Shown here piece by piece: positions 24,970 to 37,173 of a stretch of 64,000 bases of DNA (positions within the stretch are counted from its first letter, which is position 1; each line of letters opens with the position of its first letter). This stretch comes from JBMNMS01 sp050953445 (lineage in GTDB: Bacteria; Bacillota; Clostridia; Peptostreptococcales; Anaerovoracaceae), in NCBI GenBank assembly GCA_050953445.1, contig JBMNMS010000001.1, positions 434,001 to 498,000 of the forward strand. Reading direction: 5' to 3'. The translations under genes and the position numbers were made by a program. The notes below the pieces were generated by a model. That model saw nothing but the letters and a program-made list of their open reading frames with translations, was not told the DNA's origin and did no database searches.

Positions 24970-25884
24970 TTAATCCTCCAACAGATTCCGTATTTCATCC
25001 ATCAATTGAGGCTCTATTTCGTCCTCCCTTACGCTATCCTTCTTTCTTCCCGAAAGCCTTTTTACCTGCTGCTTAGTATAGGTGTATATTTCACTAGACA
25101 GTTTCTCCGGCCCCTTTTCACTTTTTTCCTCAAGGATCAATCGGACTTTTACTTTATTTTCAAAAATATTTCCCTCTACTACTATCCCTATTCCATCTTC
25201 TGTTTTTACCCTCTCGCCAACCTCAGGCATACCCTTTCGCAACTCAATGTAGATATCATTTTCAAATTTCAAACAACACATAAGCCTACCACAAATGCCG
25301 GAAATCTTAGAGGGATTTAAAGAAAGGTTTTGAATTTTTGCCATTTTGATAGAAACCGGTTCAAAATCCGGTAACCAGGAATGACAGCACAATGGCCTGC
25401 CACAGCTGGCTATTCCCCCTATCATCTTTGCCTCATCTCTTACACCAATCTGTCTCAGCTCAATTCGGACTTTGAAAACACCTGCCAGATCCTTTACCAA
25501 TTCCCTGAAATCCACCCTCCCATCGGCAGTAAAATAGAAGATTATCTTACTATTGTCAAAGGTATGTTCCACATCGATGAGCTTCATATCCAAACCATGC
25601 TTATCAATCTTCTCTTGACAAAGCTCTAAAGCCTTTTCCTTCTTCTTTAAATTCTCCTTATGATGCTCTAAATCCTTTTCCTCTGCAATTCGTATAATAT
25701 TTTTTAAAGGTGAAACTATCTCCCTCTCCTCCACCTCCATTATATCTTCAACCAGAACTCCTAGTTCCAACCCCCTTGCTGTTTCGACGATAACATGGTC
25801 TCCCTGCTTTATATCAAACCCTTCCGGGTCGAAGTAATAGACCTTTCCGGCCTTTTTAAATCTTACGCCGGCAACCTTTGTCAT
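24970..25884 (-). CDS. ricT: RicT (YaaT), PSP1-domain regulator
   Basis: The 304-aa protein carries the PSP1 domain with a conserved cysteine set: SCGRPLCCHSW and ISGICGRLMCCLKFE. In Bacillus, YaaT with YlbF and YmcA forms the Fe-S-containing Ric complex that directs RNase Y and affects sporulation, biofilm and competence. The start at 25884 is preferred over one 21 nt upstream because GGAGG lies 8 nt before it. It is in the tmk-holB-ricT-trmN6 operon, as in Bacillus. Confidence 0.93.
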   Translation of the reverse strand: MTKVAGVRFKKAGKVYYFDPEGFDIKQGDHVIVETARGLELGVLVEDIMEVEEREIVSPLKNIIRIAEEKDLEHHKENLKKKEKALELCQEKIDKHGLDMKLIDVEHTFDNSKIIFYFTADGRVDFRELVKDLAGVFKVRIELRQIGVRDEAKMIGGIASCGRPLCCHSWLPDFEPVSIKMAKIQNLSLNPSKISGICGRLMCCLKFENDIYIELRKGMPEVGERVKTEDGIGIVVEGNIFENKVKVRLILEEKSEKGPEKLSSEIYTYTKQQVKRLSGRKKDSVREDEIEPQLMDEIRNLLED

Positions 25885-25905
25885 AGTTCTTTCCTCCCTG
25901 TCCAT

Positions 25906-26679
25906 TTATACGGTCAATTTCAGTGCCAGACTTTTAAGGGTATATCCCGAATTGGTAAACCTGCTTAAATCCCTACGTGCCTCCTCAATTAAGGTTACCG
26001 CATAGTATATGATTTCCTTATTTAACTCATGCGCCAGAAGGGGCTCCATAGTGTTTTTCAATCCCAAGCCTTCTATGGAATTAAACAATAAATCTCTGAA
26101 CCATATTTCCAGAGCATCAAGAAAATTCCTGGCATCATCTCTGCTTTTGGCCATTTCAGCCAACAGACTGTTCAGCCTATAAAAGGGTTTCCTTCTCATG
26201 ACCATAATACCTACCTGATTTGCAATATCCTTATAGTAATCGGCCTTTTCCGATTCCCAATCTATCTCCTCATCCAGGCGAAACACCACACACCTTGATA
26301 ATACTGTGGGAAGCAAATTCTCAATATTCTCAGAAAGCAAAATGATCACGCTCTTGCCTGGTGGATCCTCTAATGTTTTCAACAATCTGTTTTGAGCCAC
26401 AGTTGTCATCATATCGGCATCCTCAATTATGGCCACATTTCTATCCCCTTTGAAGGGTTTTATCGCTAGGCGATTCAATGTTTTTTCTAAAGACTTGCTT
26501 CCCAAAGAATGGGAACCGGCAGAAACGCTAATTACTTCCTCTTGGCAGATGGAAACAGCAAAATCCCGGGCAATTACCGCCTTTGCCCCCTCCTTTATTC
26601 CCTCAATAACATAGGCATGAGAAAATGTACCTTCCCCTGCCAAATGATTAAGGAGTTCCCTCAATTGTTGATCCTTCAT
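25906..26679 (-). CDS. holB: DNA polymerase III delta' subunit-like
   Basis: The 257-aa clamp-loader subunit has the AAA+ fold with a degenerate P-loop (YVIEGIKEGAKAVIA), NVAIIEDADMMTTVAQNRLL, LEDPPGKSVIILLSE and the SRC sensor motif LLPTVLSRCVVFRL. The cysteine-rich zinc module of typical delta' subunits is reduced to one cysteine (ICQEEV). It is shorter than Bacillus HolB (about 330 aa). Its start overlaps the tmk stop by 4 nt. Confidence 0.88.
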   Translation of the reverse strand: MKDQQLRELLNHLAGEGTFSHAYVIEGIKEGAKAVIARDFAVSICQEEVISVSAGSHSLGSKSLEKTLNRLAIKPFKGDRNVAIIEDADMMTTVAQNRLLKTLEDPPGKSVIILLSENIENLLPTVLSRCVVFRLDEEIDWESEKADYYKDIANQVGIMVMRRKPFYRLNSLLAEMAKSRDDARNFLDALEIWFRDLLFNSIEGLGLKNTMEPLLAHELNKEIIYYAVTLIEEARRDLSRFTNSGYTLKSLALKLTV

Positions 26680-27332
26680 AAATCTTTACCGGATAATAGT
26701 TCATTGTTGGTTTTTTCTATAAACCATTTCACGCGATCCACTATGATTTTGTGTATCTCATCAATTTCCCCCACGGCATCAACGGTAACAATTCTCTCCG
26801 GATCGGATTTAGCTAGCTGGCAATAACCCCTGTATACTGCCCTGTGAAAGGCATTTTCCTCCAATTCAAGTCGATCAGCCTGGCGCCCCTTTTCCGCCCT
26901 CCTTCTCCCCTCCTCCGGATCAATGAGGAGCAAAAAAGTTAGAGCAGGCGTTAGCCCACCTGTAGCAAATCTATTGATCTCTTCAACTGCGACACCTAAC
27001 TTCCTTCCCCAACTCTGATAAGCAATGCTGGAATCGACAAATCTATCACAGATTACCACCTTGCCTTGATCTAAGGCCGGCGCAATAACCTCAGCCACAT
27101 GCTGAGCACGGGCTGCTGCATATAGCAACGTTTCCGTCATGGAATCCATTTCAGTATGATCATTATCCAATATTATATCACGAATTCTTTCACCGATGCG
27201 CGTGCCACCCGGTTCTCTGGTCATGACCACATCTATTCCCGCTTTTTTAAAATAGTCCTCTAAATAACTTATCTGCGTAGTTTTTCCTGCGCCATCAGGA
27301 CCCTCAAATGTAATGAATAACCCTTTTCCCAT
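26676..27332 (-). CDS. tmk: Thymidylate kinase
   Basis: The 218-aa enzyme phosphorylates dTMP to dTDP. It contains the P-loop FEGPDGAGKTTQ, TREPGGTRIGERIR, and DRFVDSSIAYQ, with a lid region EEGRRRAEKGRQADRLE. The length is normal. It heads the replication/Ric operon after a tiny membrane protein ORF. Confidence 0.98.
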   Translation of the reverse strand: MGKGLFITFEGPDGAGKTTQISYLEDYFKKAGIDVVMTREPGGTRIGERIRDIILDNDHTEMDSMTETLLYAAARAQHVAEVIAPALDQGKVVICDRFVDSSIAYQSWGRKLGVAVEEINRFATGGLTPALTFLLLIDPEEGRRRAEKGRQADRLELEENAFHRAVYRGYCQLAKSDPERIVTVDAVGEIDEIHKIIVDRVKWFIEKTNNELLSGKDL

Positions 27333-27341
27333 GTCAATCGC

Positions 27342-27458
27342 CTACTTCTTTTTAATATATTGATCCATAAGTCTACTAAAAAGGATATAAACAATAGCAA
27401 TAACCGGCATGCACAACAACCCGGTAAAAATAATCTTCAATAGTGTCATCATATCCAT
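27342..27458 (-). CDS. Candidate 38-aa membrane protein before tmk
   Basis: The ATG at 27458 has AGGTGG 5 nt upstream. The product (start MDMMTLLKIIFTGLL, end SRLMDQYIKKK) is one hydrophobic helix with a basic tail. Its stop lies about 10 nt before tmk. I know no family for it; the ribosome binding site and position support translation. Confidence 0.5.
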   Translation of the reverse strand: MDMMTLLKIIFTGLLCMPVIAIVYILFSRLMDQYIKKK

Positions 27459-27577
27459 AGGTGCCACCTATACCCCACGTATACTTACAGTCGCAATATT
27501 ATACCGCATTCACCTGCATATAGCAAGGATGCTGGGAAAATCCTGTACAGACAGTCTCTCTTCCATTTTGTTGTAAA

Positions 27578-27607
27578 AGAAAAACACGCTGACAAGCGTG
27601 TTTTTCA
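27578..27607 (-). terminator. Terminator of the rRNA operon
   Basis: AAAACACGCT (27581-27590) and AGCGTGTTTT (27595-27604) form a perfect 10-bp stem with a GACA-complement tetraloop, followed on the minus strand by TTCTTTTAC. Confidence 0.9.
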
Positions 27608-27613
27608 ATCGAA

Positions 27614-27727
27614 TTGGCAAGGACCTATTCTCCCAGGCAGCTTCCCGCCAAGTACCGTCGGCGCTAGAGAGCTTAACTTCTGTGTTCGGGATGGGAACAG
27701 GTGTATCCTCTCTGCTATACTCACCAA
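27614..27727 (-). rRNA. rrf: 5S ribosomal RNA
   Basis: The minus strand has the typical 5S sequence with CCCATCCCGAACACAGAAGT and GGGAGAATAGG near the 3' end. Ends are estimated to within a few bases. It closes the 16S-tRNA-23S-5S operon. Confidence 0.95.
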
Positions 27728-27781
27728 ATATCTTTGAAGGTAAAACCCTCAAAACTGAACAATGTAATTCTTTGAAAACCA

Positions 27782-30684
<2,903 letters not shown>

Positions 30685-30918
30685 TTCAGTCTTTCGACTG
30701 TTTATCAGCTTTCGTCTGCCTAGCGTAGCAGACTTCTTTGTTTCGTTAAGAAACTTAGTGATTTTCTGGTTTTCTCGGTTTACATTGAAAATTGTAGTTA
30801 TCCCGTCGCTAAGAAAGACTATTTCTTAGTTTGGTTTAACTCGATTCGTTTTCGTTGTAAATTTTTATTACATTATTCAGTTTTCAAGGTTCCTCTAAGT
30901 TGATCTTTTAAAAGATCA

Positions 30919-30994
30919 TGGTGGAGAATAAGAGGCTCGAACTCTTGACCCCCTGCGTGCAAGGCAGGTGCTCTCCCAGCTGAGCTAATTCCCC
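30919..30994 (-). tRNA. tRNA-Ala (anticodon TGC)
   Basis: The 76-nt cloverleaf on the minus strand starts GGGGAATTAGCTCAGCTGGG, has the anticodon arm CTGCCTTGCACGCAGG with TGC, the T arm GAGTTCGAGCCTC, and an encoded CCA end. It lies in the 16S-23S spacer. No tRNA-Ile is present in this spacer. Confidence 0.97.
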
Positions 30995-31058
30995 AAATCA
31001 ATTGCGGCATGGCCTGCCGGTCTAATATAAAACTCATAGTGCAGAAAGAGTAATATCC

Positions 31059-32580
<1,522 letters not shown>

Positions 32581-32804
32581 AATTGTATTAAAAGGCTTGC
32601 GCCATTTAACCTTGCTCATGGATCAAACGCATTGCGTTTGTTTTCCTTATTATTTGTTTTGTGCTTGGAATTAACGAGTAGCATAATCTCTTGATCATGG
32701 TACTTGTTTCTTTACTCAATTTCTGCACTATGCAGTTTTCAAGGTTCTTCCCGAAGCTTTCTTCGGGGGCCTTAGTCAGGCTTCCCTCCTAAGGCGCGTA
32801 TATT

Positions 32805-32833
32805 ATACTACCTCAACCGCGACTCTTTGTCAA
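32805..32833 (-). promoter_or_regulatory. rRNA promoter P2
   Basis: On the minus strand: -35 TTGACA (32833-32828), exactly 17 bp, -10 TAGTAT (32810-32805). It is the nearer of two tandem promoters of the rRNA operon. Confidence 0.85.
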
Positions 32834-32924
32834 CCTCTTTTTTTTACTTTATTGTCGCTTTTTTTACATCTTTTTTTGCCTAATAGGTCGGGGGCTTCCC
32901 ACCCTCAGTTGTGGCAGCTCATTT

Positions 32925-32953
32925 AGAATAGCAAACCTTCTTCTCCTTGTCAA
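32925..32953 (-). promoter_or_regulatory. rRNA promoter P1
   Basis: On the minus strand: -35 TTGACA (32953-32948), exactly 17 bp, -10 TATTCT (32930-32925). The 425-bp stretch 32581-33005 holds these two promoters and the leader, with no gene. Confidence 0.85.
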
Positions 32954-33005
32954 CAGCTTTTTTGATTTTTTTTTAATGAATTATACAGTAACGGATCCAC
33001 CTTTT

Positions 33006-34262
33006 TCATATCTCTCTCGTCAAAATTCTATTGAGCATAGCGAAACGAGGCAATCCATCTTCTAACCTAAGGTTGACTTCCCCGTGAATCAGCGGTTCAA
33101 CATAGTCTATGAAAGGTTGCAAAAGACCGTTGCCTGCAATATTGATCCATTCCCTTGGAATCTTCTTTTCAATATTGGCTACATCTATAAGATCTATCAT
33201 CGTTGTGGTGCATGAGTACTCCGGTCCCTCACCTCTAACGAAAGCCACCATCTTATCCGTGTGCCCTTCCAATGCTGCTTCGAATGCGGCCTTCCCTGCC
33301 ATATAGGATTCCTCTAAATCCGTTTTAGATGCCAGATGAGATGCACATCGCTGTAAAAGGCTGAGCTCTATGCCCCTGACCTTGGCTGTAGTAATCTTAG
33401 CTTTAGCAAAGTTTGCCAAAGAGCCGGCAAGTCCCCCCATCGTAGCATGACCAAATGCATCCTTATCCTTTATCGTATCCGAAAAGTAAGCAGCTATATA
33501 TGTACCGTTTTTGTCTTTTATTCCCTCCGAAACGGCTACTAAGACATCCCCCTGCTTATCATAGACACGGCTTACATCAGCTATGTAATCGGCCAGGTCA
33601 AAAGGGACTTCCGGTAGATATATCAAATCAGGGCCCATTCCCTTTTGCTTCGCAAGAGCCGATGCCCCCGCCAACCACCCTGCATTTCTACCCATAATTT
33701 CCATCACGGTAATGGAGCCGGTGTCATAAGTCTTTGCGTCCCTGTATACCTCCATGCACGTGGTTGCCACATATTTTGCCGCACTGCCAAAGCCAGGGCA
33801 GTGATCCGTTCCCGAAAGATCGTTATCTATAGTTTTAGGTATACCTATAACCCGGCATTCATAGCCATTGTTGGTTAAATATGTACTTATTTTGCTACAT
33901 GTATCCATGGAGTCGTTTCCGCCGTTATAAAAAAAGTAGCGGATGTCGTATTTTTCAAATACATCCAATATCCTTTTGTATTCCGTATCATCGGTGAGAA
34001 AATCTTTTAATTTATACCTGCAGGCACCAAGCACGGCACCCGGTGTGTTTTTTATCATTCTCAGTTCTTCCCTGTCCTCCAGTGTCAAATCATAGATTCG
34101 ATCATTTAGGACACCCCTTATTCCATGAGCAGCACCATAAACCTTAGTAATGCACTCCTCATCCAGTGCCGCTTCAATACATCCTAAAGTGCTGGCATTT
34201 ATGGCCGAAGTGGGGCCGCCCGATTGTCCTATAAGGCATGCTCCTTTCAGTTTTTCCATCAA
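33006..34262 (-). CDS. pfp: Pyrophosphate-dependent 6-phosphofructokinase
   Basis: The 418-aa enzyme interconverts fructose 6-phosphate and fructose 1,6-bisphosphate. It opens with GQSGGPTSAINAS. Two substitutions mark PPi rather than ATP use: Asp in GGNDSMDT at the phosphoryl-donor loop and Lys in PKTIDNDL (ATP enzymes have GGDGS and PGTIDND). MGRNAGWLA follows. PPi-PFKs save ATP and make the step reversible in anaerobes. A sigma-A promoter lies 35-60 bp upstream. Confidence 0.93.
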   Translation of the reverse strand: MMEKLKGACLIGQSGGPTSAINASTLGCIEAALDEECITKVYGAAHGIRGVLNDRIYDLTLEDREELRMIKNTPGAVLGACRYKLKDFLTDDTEYKRILDVFEKYDIRYFFYNGGNDSMDTCSKISTYLTNNGYECRVIGIPKTIDNDLSGTDHCPGFGSAAKYVATTCMEVYRDAKTYDTGSITVMEIMGRNAGWLAGASALAKQKGMGPDLIYLPEVPFDLADYIADVSRVYDKQGDVLVAVSEGIKDKNGTYIAAYFSDTIKDKDAFGHATMGGLAGSLANFAKAKITTAKVRGIELSLLQRCASHLASKTDLEESYMAGKAAFEAALEGHTDKMVAFVRGEGPEYSCTTTMIDLIDVANIEKKIPREWINIAGNGLLQPFIDYVEPLIHGEVNLRLEDGLPRFAMLNRILTREI

Positions 34263-34290
34263 TACTCTCTCCCTTCATAGTCGTGTTTCT

Positions 34291-34319
34291 TTTATATCAT
34301 ATTTTTGTATAAGTGGCAA
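34291..34319 (-). promoter_or_regulatory. Sigma-A promoter of pfp
   Basis: On the minus strand: -35 TTGCCA (34319-34314), 17-bp spacer, -10 TATAAA (34296-34291). Confidence 0.7.
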
Positions 34320-34324
34320 TGTAA

Positions 34325-34339
34325 TGCATAGACTATGCA
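34325..34339. repeat. Perfect 15-bp palindrome between divergent genes
   Basis: TGCATAGACTATGCA is a perfect dyad (7-1-7) located 6 bp upstream of the pfp -35 box and before the DUF421 gene. It has the size and position of a repressor or activator site. Confidence 0.6.
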
Positions 34340-34391
34340 CAGTGGCAAAGCTACCTGTTTTTTTCAAAACGATACGAAAGGATGTGATTTT

Positions 34392-35114
34392 TTGATAGTT
34401 ATCGCTATTCGCACTTGCATTTTATATCTGGCTGCACTTTTCGTTATAAGGGTCATGGGAAAGGGAGAATTGTCCAAAATGGATCCCTTCCAGTTAGTAG
34501 TCTTATTCATGATTGCCGAACTGGCAGCACTACCTATCGAATCTACCAGCATATCGGTACTTACCGGTTTGACGGCGCTTATCACTTTGCTTTGTTTGCA
34601 GGTTTTCTTTTCAATTATAACTTTAAAAAGTCCCAGGCTGCGCAATATCATAAGTGGTAAAGCAAGCGTCCTAATAGAAAAGGGACGGTTAAATGAGAAG
34701 GAGCTTAAAGCCCTAAGGATCAGCATAGATGATCTTTCCCAACAACTACGAATTAAGAACTTCCCGTCTCCTGCCGATATAGACTACGCGGTCATGGAAG
34801 CTAATGGGGATCTAAGCGTTATACCCAAGCCGGAAAATGCTCCTCTTTCTCCCAAAGATTTAGGCATGGTAATGGGGGAGGAAACCATTCCCATAGTTTT
34901 AGTAGCCGATGGCTTTTTATATGATTCAAACCTTTCAAAGTTGGGATGGAAAGAAGAGTATTTTAGAGAAGAGCTTTCAAAAAGGGGTTTCCCCAACATA
35001 AAGGAAATCTTTTTATGTTTTGCTGACAAAAAAAAGGAACTTAAAATATACCCTATGGCTTCTTCAAATCATGCTCAAAAAAACAAGGAACCAAAGGAGT
35101 GGGATATACAATGA
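34392..35114 (+). CDS. DUF421 (YetF/YcaP-like) membrane protein
   Basis: The 240-aa protein has three N-terminal membrane helices (IRTCILYLAALFVIRVMGKG, then two more by residue 85) and a cytosolic DUF421 domain with LIEKGRLNEKELKALRIS and DIDYAVMEANGDLSVIPK. A TTG start at 34392 is chosen because AAAGGA lies 9 nt upstream; no in-frame ATG has a ribosome binding site. DUF421 proteins are common in spore formers; YetF was linked to germinant-receptor-independent spore traits, but no activity is firmly known to me. It forms an operon with the next gene. Confidence 0.85.
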   Translation: MIVIAIRTCILYLAALFVIRVMGKGELSKMDPFQLVVLFMIAELAALPIESTSISVLTGLTALITLLCLQVFFSIITLKSPRLRNIISGKASVLIEKGRLNEKELKALRISIDDLSQQLRIKNFPSPADIDYAVMEANGDLSVIPKPENAPLSPKDLGMVMGEETIPIVLVADGFLYDSNLSKLGWKEEYFREELSKRGFPNIKEIFLCFADKKKELKIYPMASSNHAQKNKEPKEWDIQ

Positions 35115-35494
35115 AGGCTTTATGGATTTCTCTAATCAGCCTGGCCTTAATCCTTGGCACTTGGCTATTCTTTATGAACGCATCTAAAGAATCAATTAAC
35201 GAGATGGTTCAAATTATCGAAGAAGAAACCTACCCTATGGCTTTTTCAGAATCTTGGGCAGATGCCTCTTACTCCTTTGAAAAGGTATCCCGCCATTGGA
35301 AAAAAAATAAGCGAACCTTTATACTTTTTACCGATTCAGAGGCGGTGGCGGAAGCGGAATACTCTTTTCAAAGGATTAGATCATTTATCGAAACAGGAGA
35401 AAAAGGCAGCCTTTGCGCAGAATTGGTCTATTTGAAAAGGCAGCTGTTGTTTCTGCGAGAATTAGAAATCCTGAGCATAGAAAATATTATTTAG
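35111..35494 (+). CDS. DUF4363 family protein
   Basis: The 127-aa protein has one N-terminal membrane helix (about residues 3-20) and an alpha-helical extracytoplasmic region with FEKVSRHWKKNKRTFILFTD and AELVYLKRQLLFL, matching DUF4363. The ATG overlaps the DUF421 stop by ATGA and AAGGAG lies 13 nt upstream. DUF421-DUF4363 pairs recur in Clostridia, suggesting a two-protein membrane complex of unknown role. Confidence 0.8.
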   Translation: MKALWISLISLALILGTWLFFMNASKESINEMVQIIEEETYPMAFSESWADASYSFEKVSRHWKKNKRTFILFTDSEAVAEAEYSFQRIRSFIETGEKGSLCAELVYLKRQLLFLRELEILSIENII

Positions 35495-35539
35495 CATTAA
35501 TTCCTGCTTGAATATGATCTATCCCTATGTTAACTTATT

Positions 35540-35655
35540 GGCAGTAGAGTAAATATTGTGCGTTGAAGCGAAAGCTCACCAGTGTCATAGGATGGGATGT
35601 TGCCTGTGAACGAAAATCCAAAGGATTACGATACAATATTGCATCCGCTGCTACA
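35540..35655 (+). ncRNA. Tetrahydrofolate riboswitch
   Basis: The leader has GCAGTAGAG and GTGCGTTGA on the 5' side, GGATGGGATGTTGCC in the middle and the conserved TTGCATCCGCTGCTAC at the 3' end. AATATTGT (35552-35559) pairs perfectly with ACAATATT (35633-35640). This is the THF riboswitch, and the next gene is a folate-type ECF S component, its commonest target. Confidence 0.9.
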
Positions 35656-35711
35656 TTAAGGAGATGCCAATGGCACACCTCATCCTTCTCTTTAGTGTAG
35701 TAACACTATTT
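35650..35711 (+). promoter_or_regulatory. Expression platform of the THF riboswitch
   Basis: CTACATTAAGGAGATG (35651-35666) can pair with CATCCTTCTCTTTAGTGTAG ending at 35700, while its 3' arm can instead form TAGTGT-AGTA-ACACTA with downstream bases. The two folds exclude each other, and the first competes with the aptamer's closing strand CTGCTAC. Confidence 0.55.
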
Positions 35712-35734
35712 ACGAGAAAGGATTTTTTATTACC

Positions 35735-36235
35735 ATGAAAAGAATTAATCTTCGTACCCTAGTAACAATTGCTTTGCTAGTGGCTATTAACATTGTGCTA
35801 ACTCGAATTTTTGTAATCTATATCACGGATTTTGCGCGTTTAGACCTGGGCAATGTACCCCTGCTCCTATCCGGATTATTGTTCGGCCCTGTTGCCGGAG
35901 CCCTTACGGGCGGTGTTGCCGATGTTATGGGCGCTTTAATATCGGGTCGGGGATGGTTTCCTCCATTAACCTTCGGCCCCATTCTCATGGGCCTCATCCC
36001 CGGTCTTCTTGGACTTTGGTATCGTAAGTCTCCCACCTTAACCAAAATAGTTTTTATAATAGTGCTGGGGGAATTCTTTGCTTCAGTTCTTTGGAAAACC
36101 TACTGGTTATCGGTACTCTACGGGATTTCCTATTTTGCATGCTTAATGGCCAGACTGCCCGCTATCATACCACTTACAATTGTAGAGATAATCTTAGTTT
36201 ATATATTATATAGGCGACTGGTTAAAGAGTTTTGA
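35735..36235 (+). CDS. folT: ECF transporter S component, folate type
   Basis: The 166-aa membrane protein has about six helices and the S-component signature RLDLGNVPLLLSGLLFGPVAGALTGG-type region near residues 35-60, followed by GRGWFPPLTFGPILMG. S components bind the vitamin and work with shared EcfA/A'/T energising subunits encoded elsewhere. The THF riboswitch upstream assigns folate. Its 3' end overlaps the convergent activase gene by 37 bp. Confidence 0.92.
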   Translation: MKRINLRTLVTIALLVAINIVLTRIFVIYITDFARLDLGNVPLLLSGLLFGPVAGALTGGVADVMGALISGRGWFPPLTFGPILMGLIPGLLGLWYRKSPTLTKIVFIIVLGEFFASVLWKTYWLSVLYGISYFACLMARLPAIIPLTIVEIILVYILYRRLVKEF

Positions 36236-37173
36236 TGTTTCCCACATCTGTCTGAAAAGCATCCTAATCGTTCACCTTCGGAACTCAGAACAGTAACCTC
36301 ACATTGGTTACCGCAATCATGGCAATGAAAAGTGGCAACCTCTATATTCTTTCTACCCGTAATAAACCCATGGAAGGATGTGAGTTCGCTGGCCACCTCC
36401 ATCTTTTCCTTTGCCATTATAGCTGCACCATAAGCCCCCATCACCTTATGATACCTGGGGACGATTATTTCAGTATCTAAGGCTTCTTCAAAGGCCTTTT
36501 TTATCCCCAGGTTGGCAGCAACGCCTCCTTGGAAACATATTTTCCCTTCTATCCGTTTTCCCTTTGCCACATTGGATAGGTAATTTCGCACCATGGCAGC
36601 AGACATTCCCGCAATTATATCCTCGGATTTGCAACCCATTTGCTGCTTATGTATGATGTCCGACTCCGCGAACACCGCACATCTACCTGCTATTTTAGCC
36701 GGGCTTTTTGCCTTTACTGCATATTCCCCCAGTTGATCCACGCGAATACCCAATCGTTCCGCCTGCCTGTCCAAAAAAGAACCGGTACCTGCAGCACAGA
36801 CTGTATTCATGGCAAAATCCGAAATAATCCCGTCCTTCAACAAAATTATTTTAGAATCCTGACCTCCTATCTCTAATACTGTTCTGATCTCAGGATCAAT
36901 TGCAGCCGCCGCCACTGCGTGACAGGTAATTTCATTCTTAACCACATCGCTCCCCACCACAGCTCCGGCAAGTGCTCTACCGCTTCCGGTAGTTCCTACA
37001 CCCCCTATATGTCCCACCGACCAATTTGCCCCTAATTGTTTCAACCCTTCCTTTACCGCCTTTAAAGGATCCCCTCCGGTTTTAAGATACAATTGTTCTT
37101 CAACATTCATATATTCATCTATTAAAACAAAATTTGTACTCACTGATCCTACATCGATACCCATATATCTCAT
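36199..37173 (-). CDS. 2-hydroxyacyl-CoA dehydratase activase-like ATPase (BadF/BcrAD/HgdC)
   Basis: The 324-aa protein belongs to the ASKHA ATPases that activate 2-hydroxyacyl-CoA dehydratases and related reductases. It shows GIDVGSVSTNFVLID, GVGTTGSGR, EIGGQDSKII, the Fe-S loop CAAGTGSFLDRQAERL with GRCAVFAESD (two cysteines that hold one [4Fe-4S] between two monomers), and FQGGVAANLGI. A C-terminal tail adds CHDCGNQC and CFSDRC, a possible second metal site. It ends a three-gene set whose other members resemble the dehydratase-like part of large activase fusions. No dehydratase substrate genes are nearby, so the target is unknown. Confidence 0.9.
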   Translation of the reverse strand: MRYMGIDVGSVSTNFVLIDEYMNVEEQLYLKTGGDPLKAVKEGLKQLGANWSVGHIGGVGTTGSGRALAGAVVGSDVVKNEITCHAVAAAAIDPEIRTVLEIGGQDSKIILLKDGIISDFAMNTVCAAGTGSFLDRQAERLGIRVDQLGEYAVKAKSPAKIAGRCAVFAESDIIHKQQMGCKSEDIIAGMSAAMVRNYLSNVAKGKRIEGKICFQGGVAANLGIKKAFEEALDTEIIVPRYHKVMGAYGAAIMAKEKMEVASELTSFHGFITGRKNIEVATFHCHDCGNQCEVTVLSSEGERLGCFSDRCGKHQNSLTSRLYNI

